NCBI GenBank assembly: GCA_947500435.1
Contig: CANMRV010000001.1
Location: 620,001 to 684,000, forward strand
Direction: 5' to 3'
DNA from: an uncultured Flavobacteriaceae bacterium
GTDB lineage: Bacteria; Bacteroidota; Bacteroidia; Flavobacteriales; Flavobacteriaceae
Length of the DNA: 64,000 nucleotides
Shown here in pieces: positions 18,523 to 29,768 of the stretch (positions within the stretch are counted from its first letter, which is position 1; each line of letters begins with the position of its first letter). The translations under genes were made by a program, and so were the position numbers. The notes under the pieces are model-generated. The model was not told the DNA's origin, did not search any database, and saw only the letters and a list, made by a program, of their open reading frames with translations.

Positions 18523-20064
18523 ATGAAGGATAACAAAAAGACACTGGAAGATAAATTAGCACAATCCCGTTTGGGAGGAGGTCAAGTGCGTATTGATAAA
18601 CAACATGCCAAAGGAAAGCTAACGGCCCGTGAACGTGTTCATTTTTTATTGGATGAAGGTTCTTTCGAAGAGATGGGAGCTTTGGTTACCCATCGTACCA
18701 AAGATTTTGGTATGGAAAAACATATTTTTTATGGGGATGGAGTTGTAACCGGCTATGGAACCATAAACGGAAGACAAGTCTGTGTTTTTGCTCAAGATTT
18801 TACGGTTTTCGGTGGAGCACTTTCGGAAACACACGCGGAAAAAATATGCAAGATTATGGATATGGCGATGAAAATCGGCGTACCCGTAATCGGACTCAAT
18901 GATAGTGGTGGAGCAAGAATTCAAGAAGGTGTTCGGTCACTAGGCGGTTATGCAGATATCTTTCATAGAAATGTAATGGCATCGGGAGTGATTCCTCAAA
19001 TCTCTGCGATTATGGGCCCCTGTGCCGGAGGTGCGGTGTATTCTCCTGCGATGACTGATTTTACCTTGATGGTAGAGAACTCCAGTTATATGTTTGTTAC
19101 CGGTCCGAATGTGGTAAAAACAGTGACGAACGAAGAAGTTACTTCAGAGGAATTGGGTGGTGCTATGACGCACGCCACGAAATCGGGAGTAACGCATTTG
19201 ACTGCTGCGAATGATATTCAATGTATCAATCAAATCAAACAAATGGTGAGCTATATGCCACAGAACTGTGAGGATAAACCTGATGATATTCCTTTTGAAT
19301 TGAATGATGAGATTCGCGAGCAACTGGAAAGTATTGTTCCTGAAAATGCAAATCAGCCCTATGACATGCGCCATGTTATTAATGGGATTATTGATGAGGA
19401 TACGTTCTTTGAAATTCACAAAGACTATGCGGATAATATTGTAGTAGGTTTTGCAAGATTAGGAGGGAAAAGTATTGGTGTAGTTGCCAATCAACCGATA
19501 AGTTTAGCGGGAGTTTTAGATGTAGAAAGCTCAAGAAAAGCGGCACGTTTTACACGATTCTGTGATTGTTTCAATATCCCACTTCTGGTGTTGGTTGATG
19601 TACCAGGGTTCCTTCCTGGCACCGACCAAGAGTGGAACGGAATCATCACAAACGGAGCAAAATTGTTATACTCTTTAAGTGAAGCAACAGTTCCCAAAGT
19701 AACTGTAATTACAAGAAAAGCATACGGTGGAGCATACGATGTAATGAACTCCAAGCATATTGGAGCCGATTTAAACTATGCATGGCCTGGAGCTGAAATT
19801 GCAGTAATGGGAGCCAAAGGTGCGAGTGAGATTATTTTCAGAAAAGAAATCAGTTCTGCCGACGACCCAGTGGCGAAGTTGGCTGAGAAAGAAGCGGAAT
19901 ATGCAGAGAAATTTGCCAATCCGTATAGTGCCGCCGAAAGAGGATTTATTGATGAGGTAATTCTTCCGAAGGATACCCGAAGAAAATTGATAAAAGCATA
20001 TACTGTCCTTCAAAACAAAGTGGCTACCTTGCCGAAGAAAAAGCACGGGAACATACCTTTATAA
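18523..20064 (+). CDS. pccB: Propionyl-CoA carboxylase carboxyltransferase (beta) subunit
   Basis: A 513-aa carboxyltransferase with two crotonase-fold halves. It transfers CO2 from carboxybiotin to an acyl-CoA, most likely propionyl-CoA, to give methylmalonyl-CoA. Landmarks are [21 protein letters not shown], the oxyanion glycine pairs [14 protein letters not shown] and [12 protein letters not shown] in the N-half, and [14 protein letters not shown] with [14 protein letters not shown] in the C-half. Length and sequence are typical of PccB. The gene lies 27 bases after the biotin carboxylase gene and 53 bases before the mutase genes. Confidence 0.93.
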   Translation: MKDNKKTLEDKLAQSRLGGGQVRIDKQHAKGKLTARERVHFLLDEGSFEEMGALVTHRTKDFGMEKHIFYGDGVVTGYGTINGRQVCVFAQDFTVFGGALSETHAEKICKIMDMAMKIGVPVIGLNDSGGARIQEGVRSLGGYADIFHRNVMASGVIPQISAIMGPCAGGAVYSPAMTDFTLMVENSSYMFVTGPNVVKTVTNEEVTSEELGGAMTHATKSGVTHLTAANDIQCINQIKQMVSYMPQNCEDKPDDIPFELNDEIREQLESIVPENANQPYDMRHVINGIIDEDTFFEIHKDYADNIVVGFARLGGKSIGVVANQPISLAGVLDVESSRKAARFTRFCDCFNIPLLVLVDVPGFLPGTDQEWNGIITNGAKLLYSLSEATVPKVTVITRKAYGGAYDVMNSKHIGADLNYAWPGAEIAVMGAKGASEIIFRKEISSADDPVAKLAEKEAEYAEKFANPYSAAERGFIDEVILPKDTRRKLIKAYTVLQNKVATLPKKKHGNIPL

Positions 20065-20117
20065 TAGATTTGATTTTGTGTCGTTGTTTTCTCTGTATCC
20101 TATAACTTTAAAAAGTA

Positions 20118-21485
20118 ATGAGTAAGATTCCCTTATTTAATGAATTTTCCTCTGTTTCTGCCAAGGAATGGAAACAGAAAATACAGTTTGATTTAAAGGG
20201 AGCGGATTACAACGAAACTTTAGTTTGGGAATCTCCAGAGGGAATCAAAGTAAAACCTTTTTATCATGCGGATGATGCGGTAAATACACCTAAAAATTTG
20301 ACCAGCACTTCTACATGGAGGGTCGGACAAGCAATTTATGCGGGAAATGCGAAAGTCGCAAATACAAAATCGAAAAACGTTTTAGGAAAAGGGGCGGAAG
20401 CGCTATGTTTTGTCATTCCATCAAAGCAAATAGAAATTTCAGAAGTACTTGAAGGAATCGATATATCCGAAACTCCACTTTATCTTGAGCTTCAGTTCTT
20501 ATCTTCGGAATATGTGAAGTCTATTCTTGATTATACAGGAGATAACAGAGAGAATGTTCATTTGAACATTGACCTTATCGGAAATTTATCACGAACAGGA
20601 AATTGGTTTTTCAACCTTGAAAAAGACCATGAAAAATTAGAAGCGATTTTGAATTTTGAAAATCAAAATAGCCTAAGTGTTGATGTATCCTTATATCAGA
20701 ATTCCGGCGCCAACCGAGTACAGCAATTGGCATATGCGTTGGCGCATGCAAACGAGTATCTGAATCACATGTCAAAGAATGGCTTTTCTAGTACGATAAC
20801 TTTCAAGGTGTCTGTCGATACCAATTACTTCTTTGAAATTGCCAAATTACGAGCGCTTCGTTTGTTATATGCTTCTTTAGCACTTGAATATGGGGTGCCA
20901 GCAAGTTGTCATATTGTTGCCGTTCCTTCAAAAAGAAACAAAACGCTCTACGATTATAATACCAATATGTTGCGAACCACAACGGAGTGTATGGCAGCTG
21001 TTTTAGGGGGAGCAGATACAGTTTTGAACCAACCTTACGATGCTATTTATCACAAAGAAAATGAATTTGGCAATCGAATTGCGTTGAACCAGTTATTGCT
21101 GTTGAAAAACGAGAGTTATTTTGATAAGGTGGATAATGCAGCCGATGGATCGTATTATATCGAAAGCATAACAGAACAACTTGCAGAAAAAGCTTTGATT
21201 TTGTTTAAGTCCATCGAAAGTGGTGGTGGTTTTTTAAAGCAATTGAAAGAACATACGATTCAGCGAAAAATAGAGGAAAGCGCTACCAAAGCGCAAGCTC
21301 TTTTCGATGCTGGTTATGAGGTTCTGATTGGAACAAATCGCTATCAAAATGAGAATGACAAGATGAAAGAGACCATTGAGTTGTATCCTTTTCTGAAAAC
21401 AAATGCTCGAAAAACATTAATTCAACCGATTCTTGAAAAACGTTTGGCAGAAGAAGTGGAACAAAAAAGATTGGATGATGAGTAG
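20118..21485 (+). CDS. mutA: Methylmalonyl-CoA mutase small (beta) subunit
   Basis: A 455-aa subunit with the mutase barrel fold ([17 protein letters not shown], then [16 protein letters not shown] and [17 protein letters not shown] segment [11 protein letters not shown]). It lacks the cobalamin-binding DxHxxG domain, as in Bacteroidota small subunits; actinobacterial and other MutA proteins are around 600 aa. It is structural, while catalysis resides in the large subunit. Its stop codon overlaps the large-subunit start in ATGAGTAG (21478-21485), so translation of the two is probably coupled. Confidence 0.9.
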   Translation: MSKIPLFNEFSSVSAKEWKQKIQFDLKGADYNETLVWESPEGIKVKPFYHADDAVNTPKNLTSTSTWRVGQAIYAGNAKVANTKSKNVLGKGAEALCFVIPSKQIEISEVLEGIDISETPLYLELQFLSSEYVKSILDYTGDNRENVHLNIDLIGNLSRTGNWFFNLEKDHEKLEAILNFENQNSLSVDVSLYQNSGANRVQQLAYALAHANEYLNHMSKNGFSSTITFKVSVDTNYFFEIAKLRALRLLYASLALEYGVPASCHIVAVPSKRNKTLYDYNTNMLRTTTECMAAVLGGADTVLNQPYDAIYHKENEFGNRIALNQLLLLKNESYFDKVDNAADGSYYIESITEQLAEKALILFKSIESGGGFLKQLKEHTIQRKIEESATKAQALFDAGYEVLIGTNRYQNENDKMKETIELYPFLKTNARKTLIQPILEKRLAEEVEQKRLDDE

Positions 21486-23643
21486 GAAGGATGTTCAAAA
21501 TATATCTCTTAAAAAATCGTCTGTCAGTTCGAGCGGAGTCGAGAACCAAAACAAGACTGAATTCGAAACTGCTGAAAAGATTGTTATAAAATCATCATTT
21601 GACAAAGAAGATATTGCCGAGGCAGAACATCTTGATTTCGCTGCGGGAATTCCCCCTTACTTACGCGGACCGTATTCCACAATGTATGTACGCAGACCTT
21701 GGACAATTCGTCAATACGCGGGATTCTCAACAGCCGAAGAAAGTAATGCCTTTTACAGAAGAAATTTAAAAGGAGGTCAAAAAGGACTTTCTGTTGCTTT
21801 TGATTTGCCAACGCATCGCGGTTATGATAGTGACCATGAAAGAGTAGTAGGTGATGTTGGAAAAGCAGGAGTTGCGATTGATTCGGTTGAGGATATGAAA
21901 ATTTTATTTGATGGAATTCCGTTGGATAAGATGTCCGTTTCAATGACGATGAATGGGGCGGTGCTTCCGATTATGGCATTTTATATTGTTGCTGCCGAAG
22001 AACAGGGAGTTTCTTTAGAACAATTGGCGGGAACTATACAAAATGATATTCTGAAGGAATTTATGGTGCGAAATACTTATATCTATCCACCCAAACCATC
22101 AATGCAATTGGTTGCAGATATTTTTGAATATACAAGTCAGCTCATGCCCAAGTTCAACAGCATTAGTATCTCAGGATACCACATGCACGAAGCAGGTGCG
22201 TCCGCGGATATCGAATTGGCATATACCTTAGCTGACGGTTTAGAATACATCAAAACCGGACTCAAAGCAGGATTAGAAATCGATAATTTCGCTCCCCGTC
22301 TATCCTTTTTCTGGGGAATAGGTATGAACCATTTTATGGAGATTGCCAAGATGAGAGCAGCTCGAATGTTATGGGCAAAATTGGTGAAACAGTTCAATCC
22401 GAAGAACCAAAAATCATTGGCTTTACGTACCCATTGCCAGACCAGTGGGTGGAGTCTAACCGAGCAAGACCCATTCAACAATGTGGCGCGAACTACAATT
22501 GAAGCAACAGCCGCTATTTTAGGAGGAACACAAAGTTTACATACGAATGCCTTAGATGAGGCCATTGCGCTACCAACGGATTTCTCAGCACGAATCGCGC
22601 GCGAGACACAAATCTTTTTACAAGAAGAAACGAAAATCACCAAAACGGTCGACCCTTGGGCAGGTAGTTATTATGTAGAGTACCTCACAGAGCAAATTGC
22701 AGAGAAGGCATGGGTTTTAATTCAAGAAGTGGAAGAGTTAGGAGGAATGACAAAAGCTATAGAAGCGGGAATTCCGAAAATACGAATCGAGCAAGCCGCG
22801 GCCAGAAAACAAGCGCGAATTGACAGCACACAAGATGTTATCGTCGGTGTAAACAAGTTTCAATTAAAAGAGGAAGATGAGCTACATATTCTAGAAGTAG
22901 ATAATCAAGAAGTAAGAAGACAGCAATTAGAGCGTTTGACATCCATCAAAAAATCAAGGGACGAAGCTGCCGTTAAAAAGGCTTTGACTGAATTGACTGA
23001 AGCTGCTAAATTGAAAATGGACTCCAGTGATGAAAACTTGCCTGCGGATAAAAATTTATTAGCTTTAGCCGTAAATGCTGCCCGGTTAAGAGCTACCCTG
23101 GGCGAAATTAGTTCTGCTTTAGAAGAAGTTTTCGGCAGACATAAAGCAGTTATAAATTCATTTTCAGGCGTGTATTCCAAAGAGATAAAAGACGATAAAA
23201 GCTTCCAAAAAGCAAAAGATATGACAGACCAATTTGCGGAGCAAGATGGTCGTCGTCCGCGTATTATGATTGCTAAAATGGGACAAGATGGTCATGATAG
23301 AGGTGCAAAAGTAGTTGCTACCGGATATGCAGATTTAGGCTTTGATGTAGATATAGGTCCTTTGTTTCAAACTCCCGAAGAAGCCGCAAAACAAGCTGTT
23401 GAAAACGATGTTCATATTCTGGGAGTCTCCTCCTTGGCTGCTGGGCACAAGACTTTGGTACCAGCAGTAATTGAAGAATTAAAAAACTACGGTCGCGAAG
23501 ATATTATGGTGATTGTTGGTGGTGTGATTCCGAAGCAAGATTATCAATTCTTATTCGATGCTGGTGCGGTAGCCGTTTTTGGTCCAGGGACCAAAATTAG
23601 TGATGCTGCCATTCAGTTACTTGAGATTTTGATTGAGGAGTAG
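21478..23643 (+). CDS. mutB: Methylmalonyl-CoA mutase large (alpha) subunit
   Basis: A 721-aa adenosylcobalamin enzyme that interconverts (R)-methylmalonyl-CoA and succinyl-CoA. The N-terminal barrel ([17 protein letters not shown], then [11 protein letters not shown]) binds substrate. The C-terminal cobalamin domain has the DxHxxG motif ([10 protein letters not shown]), SSL, and VGGVIP. ATG 21478 overlaps the small-subunit gene by 8 bases; an in-frame ATG is 3 bases upstream, and a longer frame from 21433 would run through the small-subunit gene. The last gene of the operon, it converges on uxaC 16 bases away. No epimerase or MeaB chaperone gene is present here. Confidence 0.95.
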   Translation: MSRKDVQNISLKKSSVSSSGVENQNKTEFETAEKIVIKSSFDKEDIAEAEHLDFAAGIPPYLRGPYSTMYVRRPWTIRQYAGFSTAEESNAFYRRNLKGGQKGLSVAFDLPTHRGYDSDHERVVGDVGKAGVAIDSVEDMKILFDGIPLDKMSVSMTMNGAVLPIMAFYIVAAEEQGVSLEQLAGTIQNDILKEFMVRNTYIYPPKPSMQLVADIFEYTSQLMPKFNSISISGYHMHEAGASADIELAYTLADGLEYIKTGLKAGLEIDNFAPRLSFFWGIGMNHFMEIAKMRAARMLWAKLVKQFNPKNQKSLALRTHCQTSGWSLTEQDPFNNVARTTIEATAAILGGTQSLHTNALDEAIALPTDFSARIARETQIFLQEETKITKTVDPWAGSYYVEYLTEQIAEKAWVLIQEVEELGGMTKAIEAGIPKIRIEQAAARKQARIDSTQDVIVGVNKFQLKEEDELHILEVDNQEVRRQQLERLTSIKKSRDEAAVKKALTELTEAAKLKMDSSDENLPADKNLLALAVNAARLRATLGEISSALEEVFGRHKAVINSFSGVYSKEIKDDKSFQKAKDMTDQFAEQDGRRPRIMIAKMGQDGHDRGAKVVATGYADLGFDVDIGPLFQTPEEAAKQAVENDVHILGVSSLAAGHKTLVPAVIEELKNYGREDIMVIVGGVIPKQDYQFLFDAGAVAVFGPGTKISDAAIQLLEILIEE

Positions 23644-23659
23644 CTTTTAAAAGTTAGAG

Positions 23660-25066
23660 TTAAAAATCAAAGTACTCCTTTGCATTGTTATAGCAGATAT
23701 CTTGAACCATTTTTCCAATCCATTCCATATCGCTAGGCAGTTCACCATTTTGGATATCTTTTCCCAAGAGGTTGCAAAGAATGCGCCTGAAATATTCATG
23801 TCTTGGGAAAGACAGAAAACTTCTTGAGTCGGTCAGCATTCCTATAAAACAACTGAGAAGACCAATGTTGGAAAGCGCGTTCATTTGATCAATCATGCCC
23901 TCTTTTTGATCCATAAACCACCAACCCGAGCCGAATTGAACCTTCCCTTTGATGCTTCCATCATTGAAGTTTCCAATCATAGCTGCCATCATATTATTGT
24001 CTGTCGGATTGTTATTGTAGATAACGGTCTTCGTCAATTTGTTCCCGCTATCCATAGTATTTAGGAACTTCGATAGGCTGTTTGCTTGTTGAAAATCCCC
24101 AATAGAATCCCATCCAGTATCTGGTCCTAAGAGGTCTAACATTCTACTGTTATTGTTTCGTAAAGCCCCCAAGTGAAATTGCTGCACCCAACCGAATTCG
24201 TGGTACAATTCCGAAAGGAAAATAAGAATAGCACTTTGAAATTTAAGAACTTCCTCTTTTGAGAGAAATAGTCCTTCGAGCTTCTTGTTAAATATAGCTT
24301 TTACTTCGGCCTCGGTAAATGCTTCAGCGTACATGTGTTCAAAACCGTGGTCGCATAAGCGGCATCCGTTGGCATGAAAGTATGCTACTCGATTGCGAAG
24401 TGCATCACAAAGACTATCATAGGAATCAATAGTTACTTCTGAGGCTTGAGCCAATTTATTTAGATACTCATTGTACGATTCGGTTCCGATAAAAATAGCT
24501 TTATCAGGCCGAAAGGCCATACTTACTTTTGTTTTGAATTCACCTTTTACAAGCCTTTGATGGTGCTCCAAACTGTCCGTGGGGTCATCCGTGGTACACA
24601 AAGACTCTACATTCATTTTTGTCAACAAATTTTGAACACTGAACGCCTCGGTTTTTAGTTTTTCGGAAGTTTCGGTGTAAATCCTGCCTGCATTTTCGGA
24701 GTTTAGTAAATCGGATATTCCGAAGTATCGGTCCAATTCCATATGCGTCCAATGGTATAATGGATTTCGCATGGTATATGGAACCGTATGCCCCCATTTC
24801 TGAAACTTCTCTTGGTCCGAAGCTGAACCTGTAATATACTTTTCATCAATACCTAGGGTTCGCATGGCCCTCCATTTATAATGGTCACCACTGATCCATA
24901 TTTGGGTTATGTTATCAAAAATCTTGTTTTCAGAAATTTCATTTGGTGGTAAATGGTTGTGGTAATCGATAATCGGCATTTTACGTGCATACTTATGATA
25001 GAGCTCCTCGGCATAGCTATTTTCAAGAAGAAAATTATCGTGAGTGAATTTGGATGGTTGGCGCAT
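23660..25066 (-). CDS. uxaC: Uronate isomerase
   Basis: A 468-aa cytoplasmic isomerase of the amidohydrolase superfamily that converts D-glucuronate to D-fructuronate or D-galacturonate to D-tagaturonate. Characteristic features are the metal-binding YHNHLPP near residue 35, WISGDHYKWRAMR, and the conserved TDDPTDSLEHH. Length equals the E. coli enzyme (470 aa). It reads leftward, divergent from the DUF1080 operon, with a 193-base shared upstream region containing a GTTAACGTTAAC palindrome. This implies that the locus handles uronic-acid-containing glycans. It ends 16 bases from the mutase gene. Confidence 0.95.
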   Translation of the reverse strand: MRQPSKFTHDNFLLENSYAEELYHKYARKMPIIDYHNHLPPNEISENKIFDNITQIWISGDHYKWRAMRTLGIDEKYITGSASDQEKFQKWGHTVPYTMRNPLYHWTHMELDRYFGISDLLNSENAGRIYTETSEKLKTEAFSVQNLLTKMNVESLCTTDDPTDSLEHHQRLVKGEFKTKVSMAFRPDKAIFIGTESYNEYLNKLAQASEVTIDSYDSLCDALRNRVAYFHANGCRLCDHGFEHMYAEAFTEAEVKAIFNKKLEGLFLSKEEVLKFQSAILIFLSELYHEFGWVQQFHLGALRNNNSRMLDLLGPDTGWDSIGDFQQANSLSKFLNTMDSGNKLTKTVIYNNNPTDNNMMAAMIGNFNDGSIKGKVQFGSGWWFMDQKEGMIDQMNALSNIGLLSCFIGMLTDSRSFLSFPRHEYFRRILCNLLGKDIQNGELPSDMEWIGKMVQDICYNNAKEYFDF

Positions 25067-25163
25067 TTAAATCCTTTATTTATGAGCAATTAACAAAAAA
25101 CGCAATTTATGTAAAATACCAGCAACAAACTATGTGTTTTCGGTGGTAAGTTAAAAATATTAT

Positions 25164-25184
25164 TTATATTCGTTAACGTTAACG
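25164..25184. promoter_or_regulatory. Candidate LacI-type operator between uxaC and the DUF1080 operon
   Basis: This contains the 14-bp perfect palindrome CGTTAACGTTAACG (25171-25184) preceded by TTATATT. The full 21 bases recur exactly, in inverted orientation, at 35896-35916 upstream of susC. The distance is 76 bases to the DUF1080 start and 98 to the uxaC start, so one site could control both directions. GTTAAC-centred palindromes are typical of LacI-family operators, and a LacI-like gene lies at 29803. Confidence 0.75.
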
Positions 25185-25259
25185 CAAATTATTTTTAATA
25201 TTTTTTATCAGATTATATTGTGCTGAGAAAACCAGTTTAACGCAAGAACTTATTTTCAA

Positions 25260-26633
25260 ATGAAAAAAACCAAAACACTTCTTTTTTTTATGGCAATACT
25301 ATCGATTGCTACACTTTCAGCCCAAGAAAATTGGGAAGTATTGTTCAATGGGAAGGACCTGAAGAACTTCAAGCAATTGAATGGTGATGCCAAATATGAG
25401 ATTAAAAACAACGAACTGATTGGCACCTCGAAAATGGGGACTCCTAACAGTTTTATGGCCACCAAAAACACTTATGGAGACTTCATCTTAGAGTTTGACG
25501 TCTTTGTAGAAAACGGATTAAACTCGGGAGTACAATTCAGGAGTTTGAGCACTCCCGATTATATGGATGGGCGAGTGCATGGCTATCAATGTGAAATCGA
25601 AACCAGTTCTAGAAAATGGGCAGGTGGTGTTTATGATGAAGCGCGTAATGGATGGTTGTATCCCTTGTCAAGAAACCCGAAAGGGCAAAAGGCTTTTGTG
25701 TCGGGACAGTGGAATCACTATCGAATTGAAGCTATCGGTAATAACATTCGTACTTGGATAAATGACGTGCAGTGTGCCAATTTAGTTGATGATACTACCG
25801 CTCGCGGTTTTATAGCTTTTCAAGTCCATAGTATTCGTGATGAAAGCTTGGAAGGAAAAACGGTTCGATGGAAAAATATCAGGATAAAGACCACTGATTT
25901 AGAGAATTCCAGAAATGCGGTAGACAGTGATGTCCCTGAAATAAGCTATCTCACAAATAGTCTCACTAGCGATGAATCTAGAAGGGGATGGCGTTTGTTG
26001 TGGGATGGAAAAACCACTAATGGATGGAGAGGAGCAAAGCTGGATAAATTCCCTGATAAAGGATGGGAAATGAAAGATGGAATACTCACCGTATTATCTT
26101 CAGGAGGAGCTGAATCTCGAAATGGTGGCGATATTGTTACTACAGATTCGTACAGCAATTTTGAACTAAGCGTTGACTTTAAAATCTCGGAAGGAGCGAA
26201 TAGTGGCATTAAATATTTTGTGGATTCCGAATTAAATAAGGGAGAAGGTTCAGCAATTGGTTTGGAGTTTCAAGTTCTTGATGATAAGAAACATCCTGAT
26301 GCCGCTCAAGGGAAAAATGGAAATAGGACAGTAGGTTCTTTATATGATTTAATCCGAGCAGAAAACAAAGAAAATTCCAGGGGTAAAAACTTCAAAGGCG
26401 TAGGCAAATGGAATAACGCTCGCATTGTGGTCAAAGATGGCCATGTAGAACATTGGCTCAATCAAATAAAAGTGGTTGAATTTGATAGGTTCAGTCAGAT
26501 TTTCGCTGCCTTGGTAGAGAAAAGTAAATATGAGAAATGGGAAAACTTTGGTCGTATTCCCGAAGGCCTTATTTTACTACAAGACCACGGAGATAAAGTG
26601 TCATTTAAAAGCATCAAAATACGAGAATTCTAA
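25260..26633 (+). CDS. Tandem DUF1080 (3-keto-glycoside hydrolase-like) secreted protein
   Basis: A 457-aa protein with a signal peptide (about 1-21, ending TLSAQ). It has two DUF1080 concanavalin-like domains: residues about 23-212 ([13 protein letters not shown], then [11 protein letters not shown] and YQCEI) and about 240-457 ([37 protein letters not shown]). Members of DUF1080 act on 3-keto-glucosides in the periplasm, releasing the aglycone by elimination, or have unknown function. The operon continues 10 bases downstream with a Gfo/Idh/MocA oxidoreductase, the expected source of keto sugars. Whether both domains are active is unknown. Confidence 0.87.
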   Translation: MKKTKTLLFFMAILSIATLSAQENWEVLFNGKDLKNFKQLNGDAKYEIKNNELIGTSKMGTPNSFMATKNTYGDFILEFDVFVENGLNSGVQFRSLSTPDYMDGRVHGYQCEIETSSRKWAGGVYDEARNGWLYPLSRNPKGQKAFVSGQWNHYRIEAIGNNIRTWINDVQCANLVDDTTARGFIAFQVHSIRDESLEGKTVRWKNIRIKTTDLENSRNAVDSDVPEISYLTNSLTSDESRRGWRLLWDGKTTNGWRGAKLDKFPDKGWEMKDGILTVLSSGGAESRNGGDIVTTDSYSNFELSVDFKISEGANSGIKYFVDSELNKGEGSAIGLEFQVLDDKKHPDAAQGKNGNRTVGSLYDLIRAENKENSRGKNFKGVGKWNNARIVVKDGHVEHWLNQIKVVEFDRFSQIFAALVEKSKYEKWENFGRIPEGLILLQDHGDKVSFKSIKIREF

Positions 26634-26643
26634 ACAATAAGTA

Positions 26644-28002
26644 ATGGAAAAAAATAGACGGGATTTTATAAAGAAAACAGCTTTGGCCTCGGGCGGAATT
26701 GTTCTGGGAGCGAATGCAATGAGTGCAAGTAGCTATAAAAAAATAATCGGTGCGAACGACCGTGTGCGAGTCGGTATCGCTGGTTTTTCTAACCGATTTA
26801 AAGGAGCCTTGCTCCCTGCCTTCAACAGTTTAAGCAAAGCACAAAATTTCGAACTGGTAGGTGTTTCCGATATTTGGAACAGACGTCGCGACGAAGGTAT
26901 GGCAAAAGTGAAGGAGGTGACCGGAAACAAAATTACTTCGTGGCGCAATAATGAAGAAATGTATGATAAGAATGAAATCGACGCGGTCATCATTTCCACT
27001 GCTGATTTTCAACATGCGCTTCATACAGTTCAGGCTGCAAATGCCAAGAAAGACGTGTACTGTGAAAAACCATTTGCGGAAACCATGGCTGATGCAAGGG
27101 TCGGGATGAAAGCAGTGAAAGATGCGGGTATCGTTTTTCAAATCGGTTCACAAAGAAGAAGTGGAACGAATTATCACGCTGCGAACAATTATATAAAATC
27201 GGGCAAGTTTGGTGATATTGTTATGGTTGAAATGACCTGGAATGTGAACCAACCAGGCAGATGGCGATTACCAAAATTAACAAGTGAGATTAAAGAATCT
27301 GATGTAGATTGGAAACGTTATCAAATGAATCGCCCCGAAGCAGCATGGGACCCAAGAAAATATCTTGAGTACCGCTTATTTTGGCCCTATTCTTCTGGTA
27401 TCCCGGGACAATGGATGTCGCATCAAATTGATACGGTACATTGGTTCTCTGGTTTAAATCATCCTCGAAGTGTTGCGGCCAACGGAGGTATTTATTTGTG
27501 GAAAGACGGGCGAAAGAACTTTGATACCATGTCCGCCGTTTTTGATTATGGTCCCGCTGATGATATGAGCTCAGGATTTCAGGTGACTTATTCATCAAGA
27601 TTTACCAATTCTGCTGGAGGAACAAAAGAGATTTATTATTCAAATGCTGGAGAGCTAAACCTTGATACTAACAAAGTAAGTGATAATGGTGGTCTAAATG
27701 AAAGATTTGCGTCTGCAATGGATATGAAACCCAACAAGTTAGAAGGCTTTGATCTTGCAGAAAATGCTCCAAAAGTAGTTACTTCAGCAAATACGGGTGC
27801 TGATAATATGACTACGACACATATGTTGAATTGGATGGAATGCGTACGAAGCCGTGAAACCGCCAATGGCCCTGTTGAAGCTGGTTATAACCACTCCATA
27901 GCTAATATTATGACCACGGCTGCCCTCCGAACAGGTCTCAAAGCCACCTTCGATGAGGCAACTCAAGATGTTTTAGCTGGCGGAAAAGTATTTCAATATT
28001 AA
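26644..28002 (+). CDS. Tat-exported Gfo/Idh/MocA-family oxidoreductase
   Basis: A 452-aa protein with a twin-arginine signal (NRRDFIKK at residues 4-11). The N-terminal Rossmann domain has RVRVGIAGFSNRF and the EKP motif (CEKPFAE); the C-terminal dimerisation domain has the DxxxH-like QWMSHQIDTVHW. Members oxidise sugar hydroxyls with a tightly bound nucleotide; Tat export of a folded, cofactor-loaded enzyme suggests activity in the periplasm. Its position between DUF1080 genes points to C3 oxidation of glycosides, as described for 3-keto-glycan pathways of gut Bacteroidota. The redox partner is not identified. Confidence 0.87.
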   Translation: MEKNRRDFIKKTALASGGIVLGANAMSASSYKKIIGANDRVRVGIAGFSNRFKGALLPAFNSLSKAQNFELVGVSDIWNRRRDEGMAKVKEVTGNKITSWRNNEEMYDKNEIDAVIISTADFQHALHTVQAANAKKDVYCEKPFAETMADARVGMKAVKDAGIVFQIGSQRRSGTNYHAANNYIKSGKFGDIVMVEMTWNVNQPGRWRLPKLTSEIKESDVDWKRYQMNRPEAAWDPRKYLEYRLFWPYSSGIPGQWMSHQIDTVHWFSGLNHPRSVAANGGIYLWKDGRKNFDTMSAVFDYGPADDMSSGFQVTYSSRFTNSAGGTKEIYYSNAGELNLDTNKVSDNGGLNERFASAMDMKPNKLEGFDLAENAPKVVTSANTGADNMTTTHMLNWMECVRSRETANGPVEAGYNHSIANIMTTAALRTGLKATFDEATQDVLAGGKVFQY

Positions 28003-28011
28003 ATTTTGAAT

Positions 28012-29088
28012 ATGTTCAAAGTAATAACGAATTGTTGTTTGATTTTAACCCTACTTTCTATGTCTTGCAAAGAGAAGAAAGAGACTGTTGAAAGTGAAAA
28101 TTCCAGTAATAGTGAAATGACCTTAAGCCCCGAGGTCACTTTCGCTAATGATACTGTCAATAAAAAGGTTGAGGTTAGAATCGATGGTCAACATTTTACG
28201 AGTTACGTCTACGATGGAGAGACCCCAAAACCTATCCTTTATCCGATAATAACGAAAAGTGGAAAGACCGTAACAAGAGGGTTTCCGTTTGCACCTAGAG
28301 CGAATGAACGAACAGATCATCCACATCATGCCGGACTTTGGTTAAACTACGGTGATGTTAATGGCTTGGATTTTTGGAACAATTCGTATGCCATTCCTGA
28401 TGAGGAAAAAGCTAAATATGGGACAATTTACCATCAGGAAATAATGGGGATGGATGAAGGAGCAGGGAAGCTCACCATTAAAGCCGCTTGGCGTTCTCCC
28501 GATAATGTTGATCTTTTAGAAGAAACTACACAATTTAGTTTTTCGGAAGAAGGAAACACCAGATTTATAGACAGAACAACAACATTAAAAGCCCTTCAAG
28601 AGGTTTCTCTAAAAGATAACAAAGAAGGTATGTTGGGCATGCGAATGACCCGTGAATTGGAATTGCCTTCAGACAAACCAGCAGAATATACTGATGCCGA
28701 AGGGAATGTTACTGAGGTGAAGGTCTTGAATAATGAAGGCGTGAACGGAGACTATCTGGGCAGTGAGGGATTGACTGGTGGAGATGTCTGGGGTACTCGA
28801 AATAAATGGGTAAAATTAGAAGGAAATATGGATACCGAAACGGTTTCGGTAACCATTGTAGACAATGAAGAAAATGTGGGTTATCCTACCTATTGGCATG
28901 CGCGCGGTTATGGGCTTTTTGCTGCCAATCCTTTAGGGCAGGCTGTTTTTTCCGAAGGAAAGGAAACCTTGGATTTCAAGCTGAAGCAGGGTGAGTCCAC
29001 GACTTTTAAATATCGCATTCTAATACATAATGGCTCTAGTCTTTCTAAGGAGGAAATTGACCAGTCATTTAGTGAATTTAATCAATAG
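28012..29088 (+). CDS. DUF6807 (PmoA-like) lipoprotein
   Basis: A 358-aa protein with a lipoprotein signal (LLSMSC, Cys near residue 19). I use ATG 28012; a TTG two codons upstream is less likely. The body matches DUF6807: TSYVYDGETPKPILYPIIT, FAPRANERTDHPHHAGLWLNYG with a conserved His cluster, and HARGYGLFAANPLG near the C-terminus. The family was once named PmoA-like from misannotation; its fold is probably a beta-sandwich like aldose epimerases. It lies 9 bases after the oxidoreductase and 22 before the second DUF1080 gene. The biochemical role is unknown; a keto-sugar hydrolase, lyase or mutarotase is a reasonable guess. Confidence 0.8.
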   Translation: MFKVITNCCLILTLLSMSCKEKKETVESENSSNSEMTLSPEVTFANDTVNKKVEVRIDGQHFTSYVYDGETPKPILYPIITKSGKTVTRGFPFAPRANERTDHPHHAGLWLNYGDVNGLDFWNNSYAIPDEEKAKYGTIYHQEIMGMDEGAGKLTIKAAWRSPDNVDLLEETTQFSFSEEGNTRFIDRTTTLKALQEVSLKDNKEGMLGMRMTRELELPSDKPAEYTDAEGNVTEVKVLNNEGVNGDYLGSEGLTGGDVWGTRNKWVKLEGNMDTETVSVTIVDNEENVGYPTYWHARGYGLFAANPLGQAVFSEGKETLDFKLKQGESTTFKYRILIHNGSSLSKEEIDQSFSEFNQ

Positions 29089-29110
29089 GGTTTCCTTTAA
29101 AATAAACAGG

Positions 29111-29716
29111 ATGAAACGTATTCTTTTCTTGATTTCCTTAGTAGTCTTCACTGCAAATTCATTTGGGCAAGCAACCGAACCTGAGATGTCGACTATTTTT
29201 GATGGTGATGATTTGGACTATTGGGAAGTGCCTGAGAATAATGTGTGGTGGGTTATGGATGAAGGAACCCTCTGGGCAAAAAGTGATCCTGAAAAAAAAG
29301 GATCCATTTTATGGACAAAGAAAAAGTATAAGGACTTCGTGGTACAAATGGACTTCAAATTTGGGGAAGGCACTGTTGACTCAGGTATTTTTATGCGCGG
29401 GGATGACGAAAGAAATGCGCAAATACAAATCGGTGAATCAGGATCCTTGAAGCGAGATATGACTGCTTCGCCCTATGTTCCTAAGCAAGGTTATCCAGTT
29501 GAGGCAGAGGGAATAAAAGAATTATTAAGAATAAATGATTGGAATACGATAAAGGCCATGACCATTGGCAACACCTACAAAGTATGGTTAAACGGAAAAG
29601 AAGTGATGAACTACACTCTTGAGGGAGCAAACTTGGAAGGTCCAATAGGTATTCAACTTCACCCTAATCGAGAAATGTCAATACAGTTTAAGAATATTTC
29701 GGTCGCTGAACTATAA
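29111..29716 (+). CDS. Single-domain DUF1080 secreted protein
   Basis: A 201-aa protein; the ATG at 29111 gives a clean signal peptide (about 1-19, ending SFGQ), whereas a frame opening at 29030 lies within the preceding gene. The remaining 180 residues are one DUF1080 domain (FDGDDLDYWEV, GTVDSGIFMRGDD, IQIGESG, NDWNTIKAMTIGN, VWLNGKEVMNY). It is the last structural gene of the operon and probably acts on the same keto-glycosides as the first DUF1080 protein. It is shorter than half of that protein and contains the SGIF motif in place of SGVQF. Confidence 0.85.
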   Translation: MKRILFLISLVVFTANSFGQATEPEMSTIFDGDDLDYWEVPENNVWWVMDEGTLWAKSDPEKKGSILWTKKKYKDFVVQMDFKFGEGTVDSGIFMRGDDERNAQIQIGESGSLKRDMTASPYVPKQGYPVEAEGIKELLRINDWNTIKAMTIGNTYKVWLNGKEVMNYTLEGANLEGPIGIQLHPNREMSIQFKNISVAEL

Positions 29717-29768
29717 AGAAATTTTTTGACCGATTAATTTTTAGATTCCAGTTCAAACATATTACCTT

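Noticed and set aside
21584..21943. Long antisense open frame in the mutase large-subunit gene
   Set aside because: It lies entirely within a strongly conserved gene on the other strand and has no recognisable domain; typical antisense shadow.
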